Shown: positions 14,920 through 21,817 of the stretch, piece after piece
How positions within the stretch are numbered: position 1 is the first letter of the stretch
Layout: every line of letters starts with the position of its first letter
NCBI RefSeq assembly: GCF_002432125.1
Contig: NZ_DJFS01000025.1
Location: 1 to 21,817, forward strand
Direction of reading: 5' to 3'
DNA length: 21,817 nt
From: Brevundimonas sp. UBA5866
GTDB lineage: Bacteria; Pseudomonadota; Alphaproteobacteria; Caulobacterales; Caulobacteraceae
Translations under genes and position numbers: made by a program
The notes under the pieces: model-generated
Told to the model about the DNA's origin: nothing
The model's database searches: none
The model's input: the letters and a program-made list of their open reading frames with translations, nothing else

Positions 14920-16359
14920 TTAACCGATAGCTTCCAGTTGGGCAGGCAGGGCATAGGCCCACGAGGTGATGTCGCCCGCGCCGAGACAGACGACCAGATC
15001 GCCCGGCTTGGCTTCCTCACGGATCACCTTGGGCAGAGCGTCGGCGCTTTCCAGCGCCGAAGCATGGCGGTGGCCGAACTGTTTGATGCCGCTGACCAGA
15101 GCGTGCTTGTCCACGCCCTCGATCGGCTGTTCACCCGCCGGATAGACGTCAGCGACGATCACGCTGTCCGCATCCATGAAGCAGGTCGAGAAGTCGGCCA
15201 TCAGGTCGCGCAGGCGGGTATAGCGGTGCGGCTGGACCACGGCGATGACGCGGCCCGGCTGTTCGGCGTTCTGGACCACCTGACGGGCGGCCTTCAGCAC
15301 GGCGGCGATTTCGACGGGGTGGTGGCCATAGTCGTCGATGATACGGACGCCGTGGGCAAAGCCCGTGGTGGTGAAGCGGCGCTTCACACCGCCAAAGCTG
15401 GCCAGACCGGCACGGATGCCGTCATCGTCAACGCCGACTTCGCGGGCGACGGAAATGGCGGCCAGAGCGTTCGACACATTGTGCCAGCCCGCCATCGGCA
15501 GACGCAGGCCATTGATGCGGACATCCTCGTCGCTGGCGTGCGAGGCGCGGATGACGACGTCAAAGGTCGAGCCGTCGGGGTCCATCTGCACATTCTCGGC
15601 GCGGACCATGGCCTGCGGGTTGAGGCCATAGGTGATCAGGCGGCGGTTGACGATCTGGGCCGCCAGCTTCTGCACCTCGGGGTGGTCAAGGCAGACGACA
15701 CCGAAACCATAGAAGGGCGTGTCTTCGATGAAGTCGCGGAACGCCTTCTTCACGGCATCAAAATCGCCGTAGTGGTCGAGGTGTTCGGGGTCGATGTTGG
15801 TGATCATCGCCACGGTACATTTCAGTCGCAGGAACGAGCCGTCGGACTCGTCGGCCTCGACAACGATCCAGTCGCCGTCACCCACCTTGGCGTTGGTGCC
15901 ATAGGCATTAATGATGCCGCCGTTGACGACGGTCGGATCGAAATTGCCGGCATCCAGCAGGGCCGCGACCATAGAGGTCGTCGTCGTCTTGCCGTGGGTA
16001 CCACCGACACCGATCGAGAACTGCAGACGCATCAGCTCGGCCAGCATTTCTGCACGGCGCACCACCGGAATGCGGCGCTCGCGCGCTTCGACCATCTCGG
16101 GGTTATCGGCCTTCACAGCGGTCGAATAGACAACAGCCGACACGCCCTCGGTGATGTGGGCGGCGTCGTGGCCGATGTAAATGCGGGCGCCCAGCTTTTC
16201 GAGGCGCTCGGTATTGGCGCTGGCCTTGGCGTCGGAGCCCTGCACCTGATAGCCGATTTTCAGCATGATTTCGGCGATGCCGCTCATGCCAATGCCGCCG
16301 ATACCGACGAAGTGGACGGGACCAAGGGCGAACGGGACGGGACGAAGACGACGGATCAT
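14920..16359 (-). CDS. murC: UDP-N-acetylmuramate--L-alanine ligase
   Basis: MurC adds L-alanine to UDP-MurNAc using ATP, the first amino-acid step of the peptidoglycan stem. The 479-residue product has the N-terminal Rossmann GIGGIGMSG (19-27), the Mur-ligase P-loop GGTHGKTT (119-126), the conserved EADESDGSF and NIDPEHLDHYG segments in the central domain, and DDYGHHPVE in the C-terminal domain. Length is normal for the family. ATG 16359 is preceded by GAGG (plus-strand 16365-16368) with five bases of spacing. A 7-bp hairpin ends right at this ribosome binding site. In many relatives murG lies directly upstream; here murC faces the divergent ccrM. Confidence 0.97.
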   Translation of the reverse strand: MIRRLRPVPFALGPVHFVGIGGIGMSGIAEIMLKIGYQVQGSDAKASANTERLEKLGARIYIGHDAAHITEGVSAVVYSTAVKADNPEMVEARERRIPVVRRAEMLAELMRLQFSIGVGGTHGKTTTTSMVAALLDAGNFDPTVVNGGIINAYGTNAKVGDGDWIVVEADESDGSFLRLKCTVAMITNIDPEHLDHYGDFDAVKKAFRDFIEDTPFYGFGVVCLDHPEVQKLAAQIVNRRLITYGLNPQAMVRAENVQMDPDGSTFDVVIRASHASDEDVRINGLRLPMAGWHNVSNALAAISVAREVGVDDDGIRAGLASFGGVKRRFTTTGFAHGVRIIDDYGHHPVEIAAVLKAARQVVQNAEQPGRVIAVVQPHRYTRLRDLMADFSTCFMDADSVIVADVYPAGEQPIEGVDKHALVSGIKQFGHRHASALESADALPKVIREEAKPGDLVVCLGAGDITSWAYALPAQLEAIG

Positions 16360-16368
16360 GACGGCCTC

Positions 16369-16389
16369 ATAAACCCGTCTTAACGGGTT
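16369..16389 (-). promoter_or_regulatory. Hairpin and CtrA-like motif directly before murC
   Basis: AACCCGT (16372-16378) and ACGGGTT (16383-16389) form a 7-bp stem with a 4-base loop, ending 3 bases from the murC ribosome binding site. The minus strand in the same place reads TTAA-GACGGGT-TTAT (16369-16383), two changes from the CtrA consensus. It may be a regulator site, a translational control hairpin, or the remnant of a terminator. Confidence 0.35.
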
Positions 16390-16554
16390 GCGAAGGGCCA
16401 GATCGGTCTCCGGCCCAGAAAGATGACATAGCAGCGATCAGGCGGTCGCGTTCGCCCGCCCCACCGGGTCGTGTCCAGGGCTTTGTTAACAACCCGCCGG
16501 TCCACGAATGCCCAAGAGGGCTTTCAAGCTTCACCGAACATAAAAATTTTCGCA

Positions 16555-16674
16555 GACTCTGAATCCGCCAAAACCCTTATCCACCGGACTCTTGAGAGTC
16601 ATGGAGATCGGCGTTTGACTCTTTGGAGAATCGTCAAAAGCGATTTGATTACCAACCGTTAACCACGATGACTC
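16555..16674. promoter_or_regulatory. Array of seven GANTC (CcrM target) sites upstream of ccrM
   Basis: Seven sites lie in 120 bases: GACTC 16555-16559, GAATC 16561-16565, GACTC 16587-16591, GAGTC 16596-16600, GACTC 16617-16621, GAATC 16628-16632 and GACTC 16670-16674. Six form three close pairs with starts 6, 9 and 11 bases apart, the pairs starting 32 and 30 bases from each other. The middle pair is the perfect inverted repeat GACTCT-TG-AGAGTC. Random sequence would give about one GANTC in 256 bases. Confidence 0.8.
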
Positions 16675-16710
16675 ACCATGCGCCCTCAACACCACAGGGG
16701 CCGCGTATTC

Positions 16711-17790
16711 ATGTCCGACATTCAAACCGACGTCATCCTCAGAGGCGACTGCATCGAGCGTTTGAAAGGCCTGCCGGACAAGTCGGTGGACATGGTTTTC
16801 GCCGATCCGCCCTATAATCTCCAGCTGGGTGGCGACCTGCTGCGTCCGGACAACTCCAAGGTCGACGCCGTCGACGACGACTGGGACAAGTTCGACAGCT
16901 TCGCCGCCTATGACGCCTTCACCCGTGCGTGGCTGAGCGAATGCCAGCGCGTCCTGAAAGACGACGGCACCCTTTGGGTCATCGGCAGCTATCACAACAT
17001 CTTCCGTCTGGGCGCGGCGATGCAGGACCTCGGTTTCTGGGTCCTGAACGACATCATCTGGCGCAAGTCGAACCCGATGCCGAACTTCAAGGGCACGCGC
17101 TTCACCAATGCCCACGAGACCCTGATCTGGGCCGCCAAGTCGCGTGACCAGAAGCGTTACACCTTCAACTACGACGCCCTGAAGGTCTTCAACGAAGACA
17201 CCCAGATGCGTTCGGACTGGACGCTGGCACTTTGCACCGGCTCGGAACGCCTGAAGGACGCCGAGGGCAACAAGGCCCACCCGACCCAGAAGCCGGAAGC
17301 CCTGCTTCACCGCGTCATTCTGTCGGCCACCCGTCAGGGCGATGTCATTCTCGACCCGTTCTTTGGCACCGGCACCACGGGTGCGGCGGCCAAGCGTCTG
17401 GGCCGTCACTTCATCGGTATCGAACGCGACGAGACCTATGCCGATCTGGCCCAGGCCCGCATCGATGCCGTGATCCCCGCTGCGCCGGAAGACCTCGTGG
17501 TCACCGGCTCCAAAAAGGCCGAGCCCAAGGTGCCGTTCGGTGCCCTGGTCGAAGCCGGACTGCTGGCTCCGGGTGACAAGCTGTATTGCCCCAAGGGCGA
17601 GCGCGAGGCCCGCGTTCGCGCCGACGGCTCCCTGGTGTCGGGAACCCTGTCAGGCTCGATCCACAAACTGGGTGCCCTGCTGGAGAATGCTCCGGCGTGC
17701 AATGGCTGGACCTACTGGCGCTTCAAGACCGATCAGGGCCTGCGCCCGATCGATGCCCTGCGCGCCGAAATCCGCGCAGGCATGCAGTAA
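16711..17790 (+). CDS. ccrM: Cell-cycle-regulated DNA adenine methyltransferase CcrM (GANTC)
   Basis: CcrM methylates the adenine of GANTC after replication and so couples methylation state to cell-cycle transcription. From ATG 16711 the product is 359 residues, matching the ~358 of C. crescentus CcrM. It is a beta-class enzyme: the catalytic DPPY (32-35) comes before the SAM-binding DPFFGTGTTG (215-224), and HPTQKP lies at 190-195. Stretches such as RKSNPMPNFKGTRF and GDLLRPDNSKVDAVDD are as in Caulobacter. The C-terminal domain (about 260-359, with GSIHKLGALLENAPACNGW) is the CcrM-specific DNA recognition domain. The frame is open to an ATG at 16678, but that would add 11 unconserved residues; AGGGG lies ten bases before 16711. 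It diverges from murC and converges with mutY. Confidence 0.97.
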   Translation: MSDIQTDVILRGDCIERLKGLPDKSVDMVFADPPYNLQLGGDLLRPDNSKVDAVDDDWDKFDSFAAYDAFTRAWLSECQRVLKDDGTLWVIGSYHNIFRLGAAMQDLGFWVLNDIIWRKSNPMPNFKGTRFTNAHETLIWAAKSRDQKRYTFNYDALKVFNEDTQMRSDWTLALCTGSERLKDAEGNKAHPTQKPEALLHRVILSATRQGDVILDPFFGTGTTGAAAKRLGRHFIGIERDETYADLAQARIDAVIPAAPEDLVVTGSKKAEPKVPFGALVEAGLLAPGDKLYCPKGEREARVRADGSLVSGTLSGSIHKLGALLENAPACNGWTYWRFKTDQGLRPIDALRAEIRAGMQ

Positions 17791-17822
17791 GACTTCACGG
17801 GCGGCGCATCGCCCGAAACTTC

Positions 17823-17849
17823 AAGGGCCGCATCAAAGGTGCGGCCCTT
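17823..17849. terminator. Terminator between convergent ccrM and mutY
   Basis: A 10-bp perfect stem (AAGGGCCGCA 17823-17832 with TGCGGCCCTT 17840-17849) has a 7-base loop. It is followed by TCTTTAT on the plus strand, so it best serves ccrM; it also lies just past the mutY stop. Confidence 0.85.
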
Positions 17850-17852
17850 TCT

Positions 17853-18887
17853 TTATGCGGCCAGCGCCCGCTCCAGCGCCTTCCTGAAAACGGTCGGCAG
17901 GGATTTGAGGGCCTCGGCTTCCTCCATCCAGATGAGTGAGGGATCATCCGAAGTCCCCGTCGCCACATGGGCCGTAAGGTCCAGCGAGAAGTGGGTGAAG
18001 ACGTGGTTGATCGTACCCGCCTCGGTCCAGTCGGCTTTGAACGGCGGGGCGTAGGCGGGGGCCGCGCTCCATTCCGATCCGGCCAGCCCCAACATCCCGC
18101 CCAGCAGACCCTTTTCGGGACGGCGGACCAGCCCCACCCTGCCCTTGCCGTCGCGCAGCACAAAGACATGGCCCAGGCGGTGCGGACGTTCAGCCTTCTT
18201 GGCCTTGCGGGGATAGGATTGCGGATCGCCTTCCCTATAGGCCGCGCATCCGAACGACAGCGGGCATTGCTCGCAAAGGGGCGATTTGGGACGGCACACG
18301 CGCGCGCCCAAGTCCATCAGCGCCTGCGGCCAGTCGGATGGGCGATGGTCGCTGACGAACAGAGCCGCTAGACGTTTCAGTTCGGGCCGTGCGGCGGGGA
18401 CTTCTTCCTTCACCGCGAACAGGCGGCTCATGACCCGCTCGACATTGCCGTCCACGACATTGGCCGGACGGCCGAAGGCGATCGCCGCCACCGCCGCCGC
18501 CGTATAGGCCCCCACGCCTTTCAGCTTCAGCAGGGCCTCTTCGGTATCGGGAAAGACGCCGCCGTGTTCACCGGCCACCATCCGCGCACAGGCCAGAAGG
18601 TTACGGGCGCGGGCGTAGTATCCCAGCCCTGCCCACGCCGCCATCACATCGGCATCGTCCGCCGCCGCCAGATCGCTGACCGTCGGCCAGCGCGTCGTGA
18701 AGGCGTGGAAATAGGGGGCGGCATGAACGGTCGTCGTCTGTTGCAGCATCACTTCGGACAGCCATACCCGATAGGGATCGGTGCGCGTCGCCTCGCCCGG
18801 CGCAGCGCGCCACGGCAGGTCGCGGGCATTGGCGTCGTACCAGTCCAGCAGGGCTTCGCGCAGTCGGGCGGTATCAGTGTCCGTCAT
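17853..18887 (-). CDS. mutY: Adenine DNA glycosylase MutY
   Basis: MutY removes adenine mispaired with 8-oxoguanine. The 344-residue product has SEVMLQQT with the catalytic Glu45, the helix-hairpin-helix LKGVGAYTA (122-130), the catalytic Asp in NVVDGNVERV (Asp146), and the 4Fe-4S cluster ligands Cys198, Cys205, Cys208 and Cys214 in the standard C-x6-C-x2-C-x5-C spacing. The C-terminal part (about 235-340) is the NUDIX-like domain that reads 8-oxoguanine, including GLLGGMLGLAG. The ATG at 18887 has AAGGACGG upstream. The gene is convergent with ccrM and divergent from the DUF721 gene, with an 82-base intergenic region that must hold both promoters. Confidence 0.97.
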   Translation of the reverse strand: MTDTDTARLREALLDWYDANARDLPWRAAPGEATRTDPYRVWLSEVMLQQTTTVHAAPYFHAFTTRWPTVSDLAAADDADVMAAWAGLGYYARARNLLACARMVAGEHGGVFPDTEEALLKLKGVGAYTAAAVAAIAFGRPANVVDGNVERVMSRLFAVKEEVPAARPELKRLAALFVSDHRPSDWPQALMDLGARVCRPKSPLCEQCPLSFGCAAYREGDPQSYPRKAKKAERPHRLGHVFVLRDGKGRVGLVRRPEKGLLGGMLGLAGSEWSAAPAYAPPFKADWTEAGTINHVFTHFSLDLTAHVATGTSDDPSLIWMEEAEALKSLPTVFRKALERALAA

Positions 18888-18969
18888 GAACCGTCCTTAG
18901 CCGCTTTATTCGCGCCTAACAGCCCATCTTCGCATCGGCAAAGGCACAAGTTTCGCCTATAAGGATGCC

Positions 18970-19545
18970 ATGTCGCGCAGACCCCTGCCCTCCGAAGAAG
19001 AAGCCCGCCGGATTCTGGCCCAGCGCCGGACCAAACCGCCGCTGCGTCCGCCGCCACGGGCCGCGCACAAGCTGCAGAAATTCATCAAGGAGCTGGACCA
19101 GAAATTCGGTCGCAGCGCCAACAGCCTCGAAGCCCGCTGGGCCGAGATCGTGGGCGAACGCATGGCCCGCGTCTCGCGTCCGCAGAAGATCATCAAGGGC
19201 AAGGGCAATGCCGGTGGCGTGCTTGAGCTGCGCGTCGTCGGCCCCGCCGCCCTACTGGTCCAGCACCAGCAGCAGGAAATCATCGAACAGGTGAACCTGT
19301 ATCTGGGGGCCAATGCCGTTGAAAAAATTCGTATCCAGCAAGGTCCGGTAAAACCGCTGGTGGCGGCTCCGTCCGCGCCTAAGTCGCGCAAGCTGAAGCC
19401 GCTGCCGCCCATTTCGCCCGCCGCAGAGGCCGAACTGGAAGAGTCCGTGGCCCACCTTCCCGAACACCTGCGCAAGGCTTTGACCAAGCTGGGTAAGGCT
19501 GCGATTGTCCGCACTCAGGAAGAGCAGGACGATCCGTACCGTTGA
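18970..19545 (+). CDS. DUF721 protein, DciA-like replicative helicase loader/operator
   Basis: The 191-residue product carries a DUF721 domain at about residues 30-125, with ARWAEIVGERMARVSRPQKI and the LELRVVGPAALLVQHQQQEIIEQVN core typical of the family. The N-terminus is basic with many prolines, and the C-terminal tail is low in complexity with LPEHLRKALTKLGK near the end. DUF721 proteins include DciA, which loads or assists DnaB helicase in bacteria that lack DnaC/DnaI; whether this copy does so is inferred from family and lineage. ATG 18970 has AAGGA upstream with good spacing. It is the first plus-strand gene after divergent mutY. A weak hairpin (19591-19608) follows it before the next gene. 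Confidence 0.82.
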   Translation: MSRRPLPSEEEARRILAQRRTKPPLRPPPRAAHKLQKFIKELDQKFGRSANSLEARWAEIVGERMARVSRPQKIIKGKGNAGGVLELRVVGPAALLVQHQQQEIIEQVNLYLGANAVEKIRIQQGPVKPLVAAPSAPKSRKLKPLPPISPAAEAELEESVAHLPEHLRKALTKLGKAAIVRTQEEQDDPYR

Positions 19546-19590
19546 CAAAACAACGGTGCTCTGTTTGCCGTAATCCTGGTGAAGGATGGC

Positions 19591-19608
19591 AGGGATTTTT
19601 TCGTCCCT
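19591..19608 (+). terminator. Weak hairpin after the DUF721 gene
   Basis: AGGGA (19591-19595) pairs with TCCCT (19604-19608) around an 8-base T-rich loop, followed by ATTCTT. The stem is short, so it may only attenuate transcription into the DsbA-like genes. Confidence 0.3.
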
Positions 19609-19643
19609 ATTCTTAAACAACTTACGCTTTCGAGGTTCGACCT

Positions 19644-20276
19644 ATGGCTCCTAAATACAAGTTTGCGGCTATGAGCCGCCGCGCCGCCATCACTGCCGCC
19701 GCACTGATGGCCACTGCCGCCGTCGCCGGTTGCTCGCAAAAGGCTGGCGGTGCCGCAGAGGGCGATATGGCTCTGGGTGCCGCCGAAGGTGCCAAGGTCA
19801 CCGTCGTTGAATACGCCTCGGTCACCTGCGGTCACTGCGCCGTCTGGAATCAGGAAGTCTGGCCGGAGTTCAAGGCCAAATACGTGGACACCAACAAGGT
19901 GCGCTTCATCTTCCGCGAATTCCCGACCCCGCCGCAGGACATCGCCGCCGCTGGCTTCATGCTGGCCCGCTGTGCTGGCGACGACAAATATTTCGACGTC
20001 GTCCACGCCATCATGGCCTCGCAACAGGAATGGGCTGCGGGCGTACCGCCGCGTCAGAGCCTGAACCGCATCGCCCAGGGTGCCGGTCTGTCGGCAACCC
20101 AGATCGAGACCTGCCTTAACGACAAGGAAGGCCTGGCCGCCCTTGAAAAGCGTATCCGCGTCGGTCTCGATGCAGGCGTAACCGGCACCCCGGCCTTCTA
20201 CGTCAACGATCAAAAGGTCATCGACTCGTCGCTCAGCGGCCTGTCGGCAGCGGTTGACGCCGCTCTGGCCAACTAA
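19644..20276 (+). CDS. DsbA-like thiol-disulfide oxidoreductase, predicted lipoprotein
   Basis: The 210-residue product is a DsbA-fold thioredoxin family protein with active site CGHC (62-65) and a cis-proline loop TGTPAF (180-185). The N-terminus has a basic start with SRRAA, a hydrophobic segment and a lipobox ending VAGC (Cys30), so the mature protein is probably a periplasm-facing lipoprotein; the two arginines could also suggest Tat export, which is uncertain. Such proteins form or isomerise disulfides in exported proteins. GAGG at 19632-19635, eight bases before the ATG at 19644, supports this start over the ATG nine codons later. It is a tandem paralogue of the next gene, 12 bases downstream, and is probably cotranscribed with it and smc. 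Confidence 0.9.
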   Translation: MAPKYKFAAMSRRAAITAAALMATAAVAGCSQKAGGAAEGDMALGAAEGAKVTVVEYASVTCGHCAVWNQEVWPEFKAKYVDTNKVRFIFREFPTPPQDIAAAGFMLARCAGDDKYFDVVHAIMASQQEWAAGVPPRQSLNRIAQGAGLSATQIETCLNDKEGLAALEKRIRVGLDAGVTGTPAFYVNDQKVIDSSLSGLSAAVDAALAN

Positions 20277-20288
20277 GGAACAGCAGAT

Positions 20289-20948
20289 ATGAGTGGGCGT
20301 ACCACCACCTTCATCGCCGCTTTTGCATTGGCTTCGTCCATCGCGGGGGCTGGCATGGCCCTGGATAACGGCTCGCCCACTCTTTCTGCCACACCGGCAC
20401 GTCAGGCCCCCTCGTCCACGGTTCCGGCCCATATGCCGAGCGACCGCGTACTGGGCCGCGCCGATGCGCCGGTCACCATCATCGAATACGCCAGCTTCAC
20501 CTGCTCGCACTGCGCGAACTTCTCGTCGCAGGTGCTGCCGGAACTGAAGAAACGATACATCGATACGGGCAAGGCCAAGCTGATCTTCCGCGATCTGCCG
20601 ACACCGCCTGTTCAGGTGTCCAATGTGGCAGCCGCCATCGGTCGCTGTGCAGCACCGGGCAAATTCTTCGATGTCGCCGACCATTTCATGGGTCAGCAGT
20701 CCGAATCCTTTGCCAGCGGCAAGGTTCAGGAATGGATTCTGGAGGGCGTGAACGCCACGGGCCGCTCGCGTGAACAGATCGAAGAATGCGTTCGCCTGCC
20801 TGCGACTGCCGAAGGCATCACGCGCGACACCGAATCTGCCATTCAGTCGGGTGTAAACTCGACACCCGCGCTGTTTGTGAACGGACGCCGCCTGCAAGAG
20901 CATACGCTCGATGCAATGGTTGCTGCCATCGAGCCTCTGGTGCGCTAA
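20289..20948 (+). CDS. DsbA-like thiol-disulfide oxidoreductase, periplasmic
   Basis: This 219-residue protein is a paralogue of the preceding one. It has the active site CSHC (72-75), the shared segment IIEYASFTC, the LIFRDLPTPP stretch, a second Cys in AIGRC (120) and a cis-proline loop STPALFVNG (Pro193). The N-terminus looks like a Sec signal peptide (about residues 1-24) without a lipobox, so it should be soluble in the periplasm, unlike its lipidated neighbour. A Pro/Ser-rich stretch (about 28-50) links signal and domain. AAGGAAC upstream supports ATG 20289. The gene ends 11 bases before smc. Role by family: oxidation or isomerisation of periplasmic disulfides; the partner DsbB is not in the window. 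Confidence 0.9.
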   Translation: MSGRTTTFIAAFALASSIAGAGMALDNGSPTLSATPARQAPSSTVPAHMPSDRVLGRADAPVTIIEYASFTCSHCANFSSQVLPELKKRYIDTGKAKLIFRDLPTPPVQVSNVAAAIGRCAAPGKFFDVADHFMGQQSESFASGKVQEWILEGVNATGRSREQIEECVRLPATAEGITRDTESAIQSGVNSTPALFVNGRRLQEHTLDAMVAAIEPLVR

Positions 20949-20959
20949 AACCCCAAGCT

Positions 20960-21817
20960 ATGCATTTCCAGCGCCTTCGACTTTCGGGCTTCAAGTCCTT
21001 TGTCGATCCCGCCGAGGTTCAGATCGAGCCCGGACTGACCGGGATCGTCGGACCGAACGGCTGCGGCAAGTCGAACGTGCTGGAGAGCCTGCGCTGGGTC
21101 ATGGGGGCCAACTCGGCCAAGGCCATGCGCGGTCAGGGCATGGAGGACGTGATCTTTGCCGGTGCCGCCGGCCGTCCGCCGCGCAACCATGCCGAAGTCA
21201 CCCTGACCATCGACAACGCCCTGCGCCGCGCGCCCCAGCCCTTCACCGACGAAGCCGTGCTGGAAGTCTCGCGCAAGATCGAGCGCGGGCGCGGCTCGAC
21301 CTACCGCATCAACGGCAAGGAAGTGCGGGCGCGTGACGTCCAGCTTCTGTTCGCCGATGCCTCTACGGGGGCTAACTCCCCCGCCCTTGTCCGTCAGGGG
21401 CAGATTTCCGAACTGATCGCGGCCAAGCCCCAGAACCGCCGCCGCATCCTTGAGGAAGCGGGCGGCGTGTCGGGTCTGCACACCCGCCGCCACGAGGCCG
21501 AACTGCGCCTAAAGGCCGCCGAGGCCAACCTCGACCGCCTAGACGACATCGGCAAGGAGCTGGAATCCACGCTCAACCGCCTGAAGCGCGAAGCCCGTCA
21601 GGCGGAAAAGTACAAGAAGATCAGCGCCGAAATCCGCGCCCTGCAAGCCGCCCTGCTCTATGTGCGCTGGTCCGACGCTAAGGAAGCCGCCGCCAACGCC
21701 AAGGCCGAGCTCCGTGCCGCCGAACAGGCCGTGGCCGAAGCCACCACGGCCTCTGCCGCCGCCCAGACCGCAGCGCTTCAGGCGCAGGAAGCCATGAAGC
21801 CCGCGCGCGAGGAGGAC
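20960..21817 (+). CDS. smc: Chromosome segregation ATPase SMC (N-terminal part)
   Basis: The frame is open from ATG 20960 to the end of the window (286 codons), so only the N-terminal quarter or so is seen. It starts MHFQRLRLSGFKSFVDP, has the Walker A GPNGCGKSN (31-39), RWVMGANSAKAMRG, and the conserved Q-loop region RQGQISELIAAKPQNRRRILEEAGG (residues about 145-169, named here by its key residues Gln148 region), and then enters the first coiled coil, rich in Ala, Glu, Lys and Arg. SMC with ScpAB organises and helps segregate the chromosome. There is no clear ribosome binding site, and the start lies 11 bases after the preceding stop, which suggests translational coupling. The hinge, second coiled coil and Walker B are outside the window. 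Confidence 0.96.
   Translation, partial: MHFQRLRLSGFKSFVDPAEVQIEPGLTGIVGPNGCGKSNVLESLRWVMGANSAKAMRGQGMEDVIFAGAAGRPPRNHAEVTLTIDNALRRAPQPFTDEAVLEVSRKIERGRGSTYRINGKEVRARDVQLLFADASTGANSPALVRQGQISELIAAKPQNRRRILEEAGGVSGLHTRRHEAELRLKAAEANLDRLDDIGKELESTLNRLKREARQAEKYKKISAEIRALQAALLYVRWSDAKEAAANAKAELRAAEQAVAEATTASAAAQTAALQAQEAMKPAREED

Larger units (their letters stand above)
16360..16710. promoter_or_regulatory. Divergent murC/ccrM control region
   Basis: These 351 bases hold no gene. The murC side has the hairpin at 16372-16389. The middle has a GTTAAC at 16485-16490. The ccrM side has seven GANTC sites at 16555, 16561, 16587, 16596, 16617, 16628 and 16670, and an element TTAC-N6-TTAAC at 16649-16663 that resembles a CtrA site with one base too few in the spacer. 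In C. crescentus ccrM transcription is activated by CtrA and damped by methylation of GANTC sites in the leader, so an autoregulatory region is expected; the number of sites here is much higher. Confidence 0.6.

Noticed and set aside
14938..16383. A 481-codon plus-strand open frame antisense to murC
   Set aside because: murC on the other strand has all Mur ligase motifs; the antisense product is His/Asp/Gly-rich and unlike known proteins.
16649..16663. A standard CtrA site before ccrM
   Set aside because: The element reads TTAC-N6-TTAAC; the spacer is one base short of the consensus N7, so it is noted only as CtrA-like.
16678..16710. A longer ccrM start adding 11 residues
   Set aside because: The extra residues are not like Caulobacter CcrM, there is no ribosome site before 16678, and a GANTC site ends four bases before it.

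Overview
The window is a chromosomal segment of an alphaproteobacterium, almost certainly of the order Caulobacterales. The evidence is a CcrM-type GANTC methyltransferase close to that of Caulobacter crescentus, an FtsZ with a long Pro/Gln-rich linker, two large TonB-dependent receptors (TBDRs), and the gene order ccrM - mutY - DUF721/dciA - two DsbA-like genes - smc. By eye the G+C is near 60%, lower than typical Caulobacter or Brevundimonas, so an Asticcacaulis-like genome is my best guess (inference).

Layout. (1) 1-297: 3' end of a pgeF/YfiH-type gene (+), separated by a bidirectional terminator from the convergent lpxC. (2) 352-3026: lpxC and ftsZ, both minus strand; ftsZ has its own terminator and a leader with GANTC sites and a CtrA-like site. 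(3) 3291-9991: two TBDR genes (minus), each with its own terminator and long AT-rich upstream region, lying between ftsZ and ftsA. (4) 10721-16359: the cell-wall/division run, transcribed on the minus strand as murC-murB, then (after a hairpin) ddl-ftsQ-ftsA. (5) 16360-16710: the divergent murC/ccrM control region, with seven GANTC sites in 120 bp. (6) 16711-17790 ccrM (+), facing mutY (17853-18887, minus) across a shared terminator. (7) 18970-end: dciA-like DUF721 gene, a DsbA-like lipoprotein, a second DsbA-like periplasmic protein, and the first 286 codons of smc, all plus strand.

How the genes fit together. MurC and MurB make UDP-MurNAc-peptide precursors, Ddl makes D-Ala-D-Ala, FtsQ/FtsA/FtsZ build the divisome, and LpxC commits to lipid A. 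CcrM, the DciA-like protein, SMC and MutY deal with DNA methylation, replication, chromosome organisation and repair. CcrM methylates GANTC, and the window holds GANTC sites in its own upstream region and in the ftsZ leader, which suggests methylation-linked cell-cycle control of both. CtrA-like motifs lie before ftsZ, inside ddl upstream of ftsQ, and before murC.

The points most worth checking are the dense, paired GANTC array before ccrM, the TBDR pair that splits ftsA from ftsZ, and the junction that places the murC-ftsA run head-to-head with the ccrM-smc run. I found no mobile element, CRISPR array, tRNA or rRNA, and no clear new multi-gene system.
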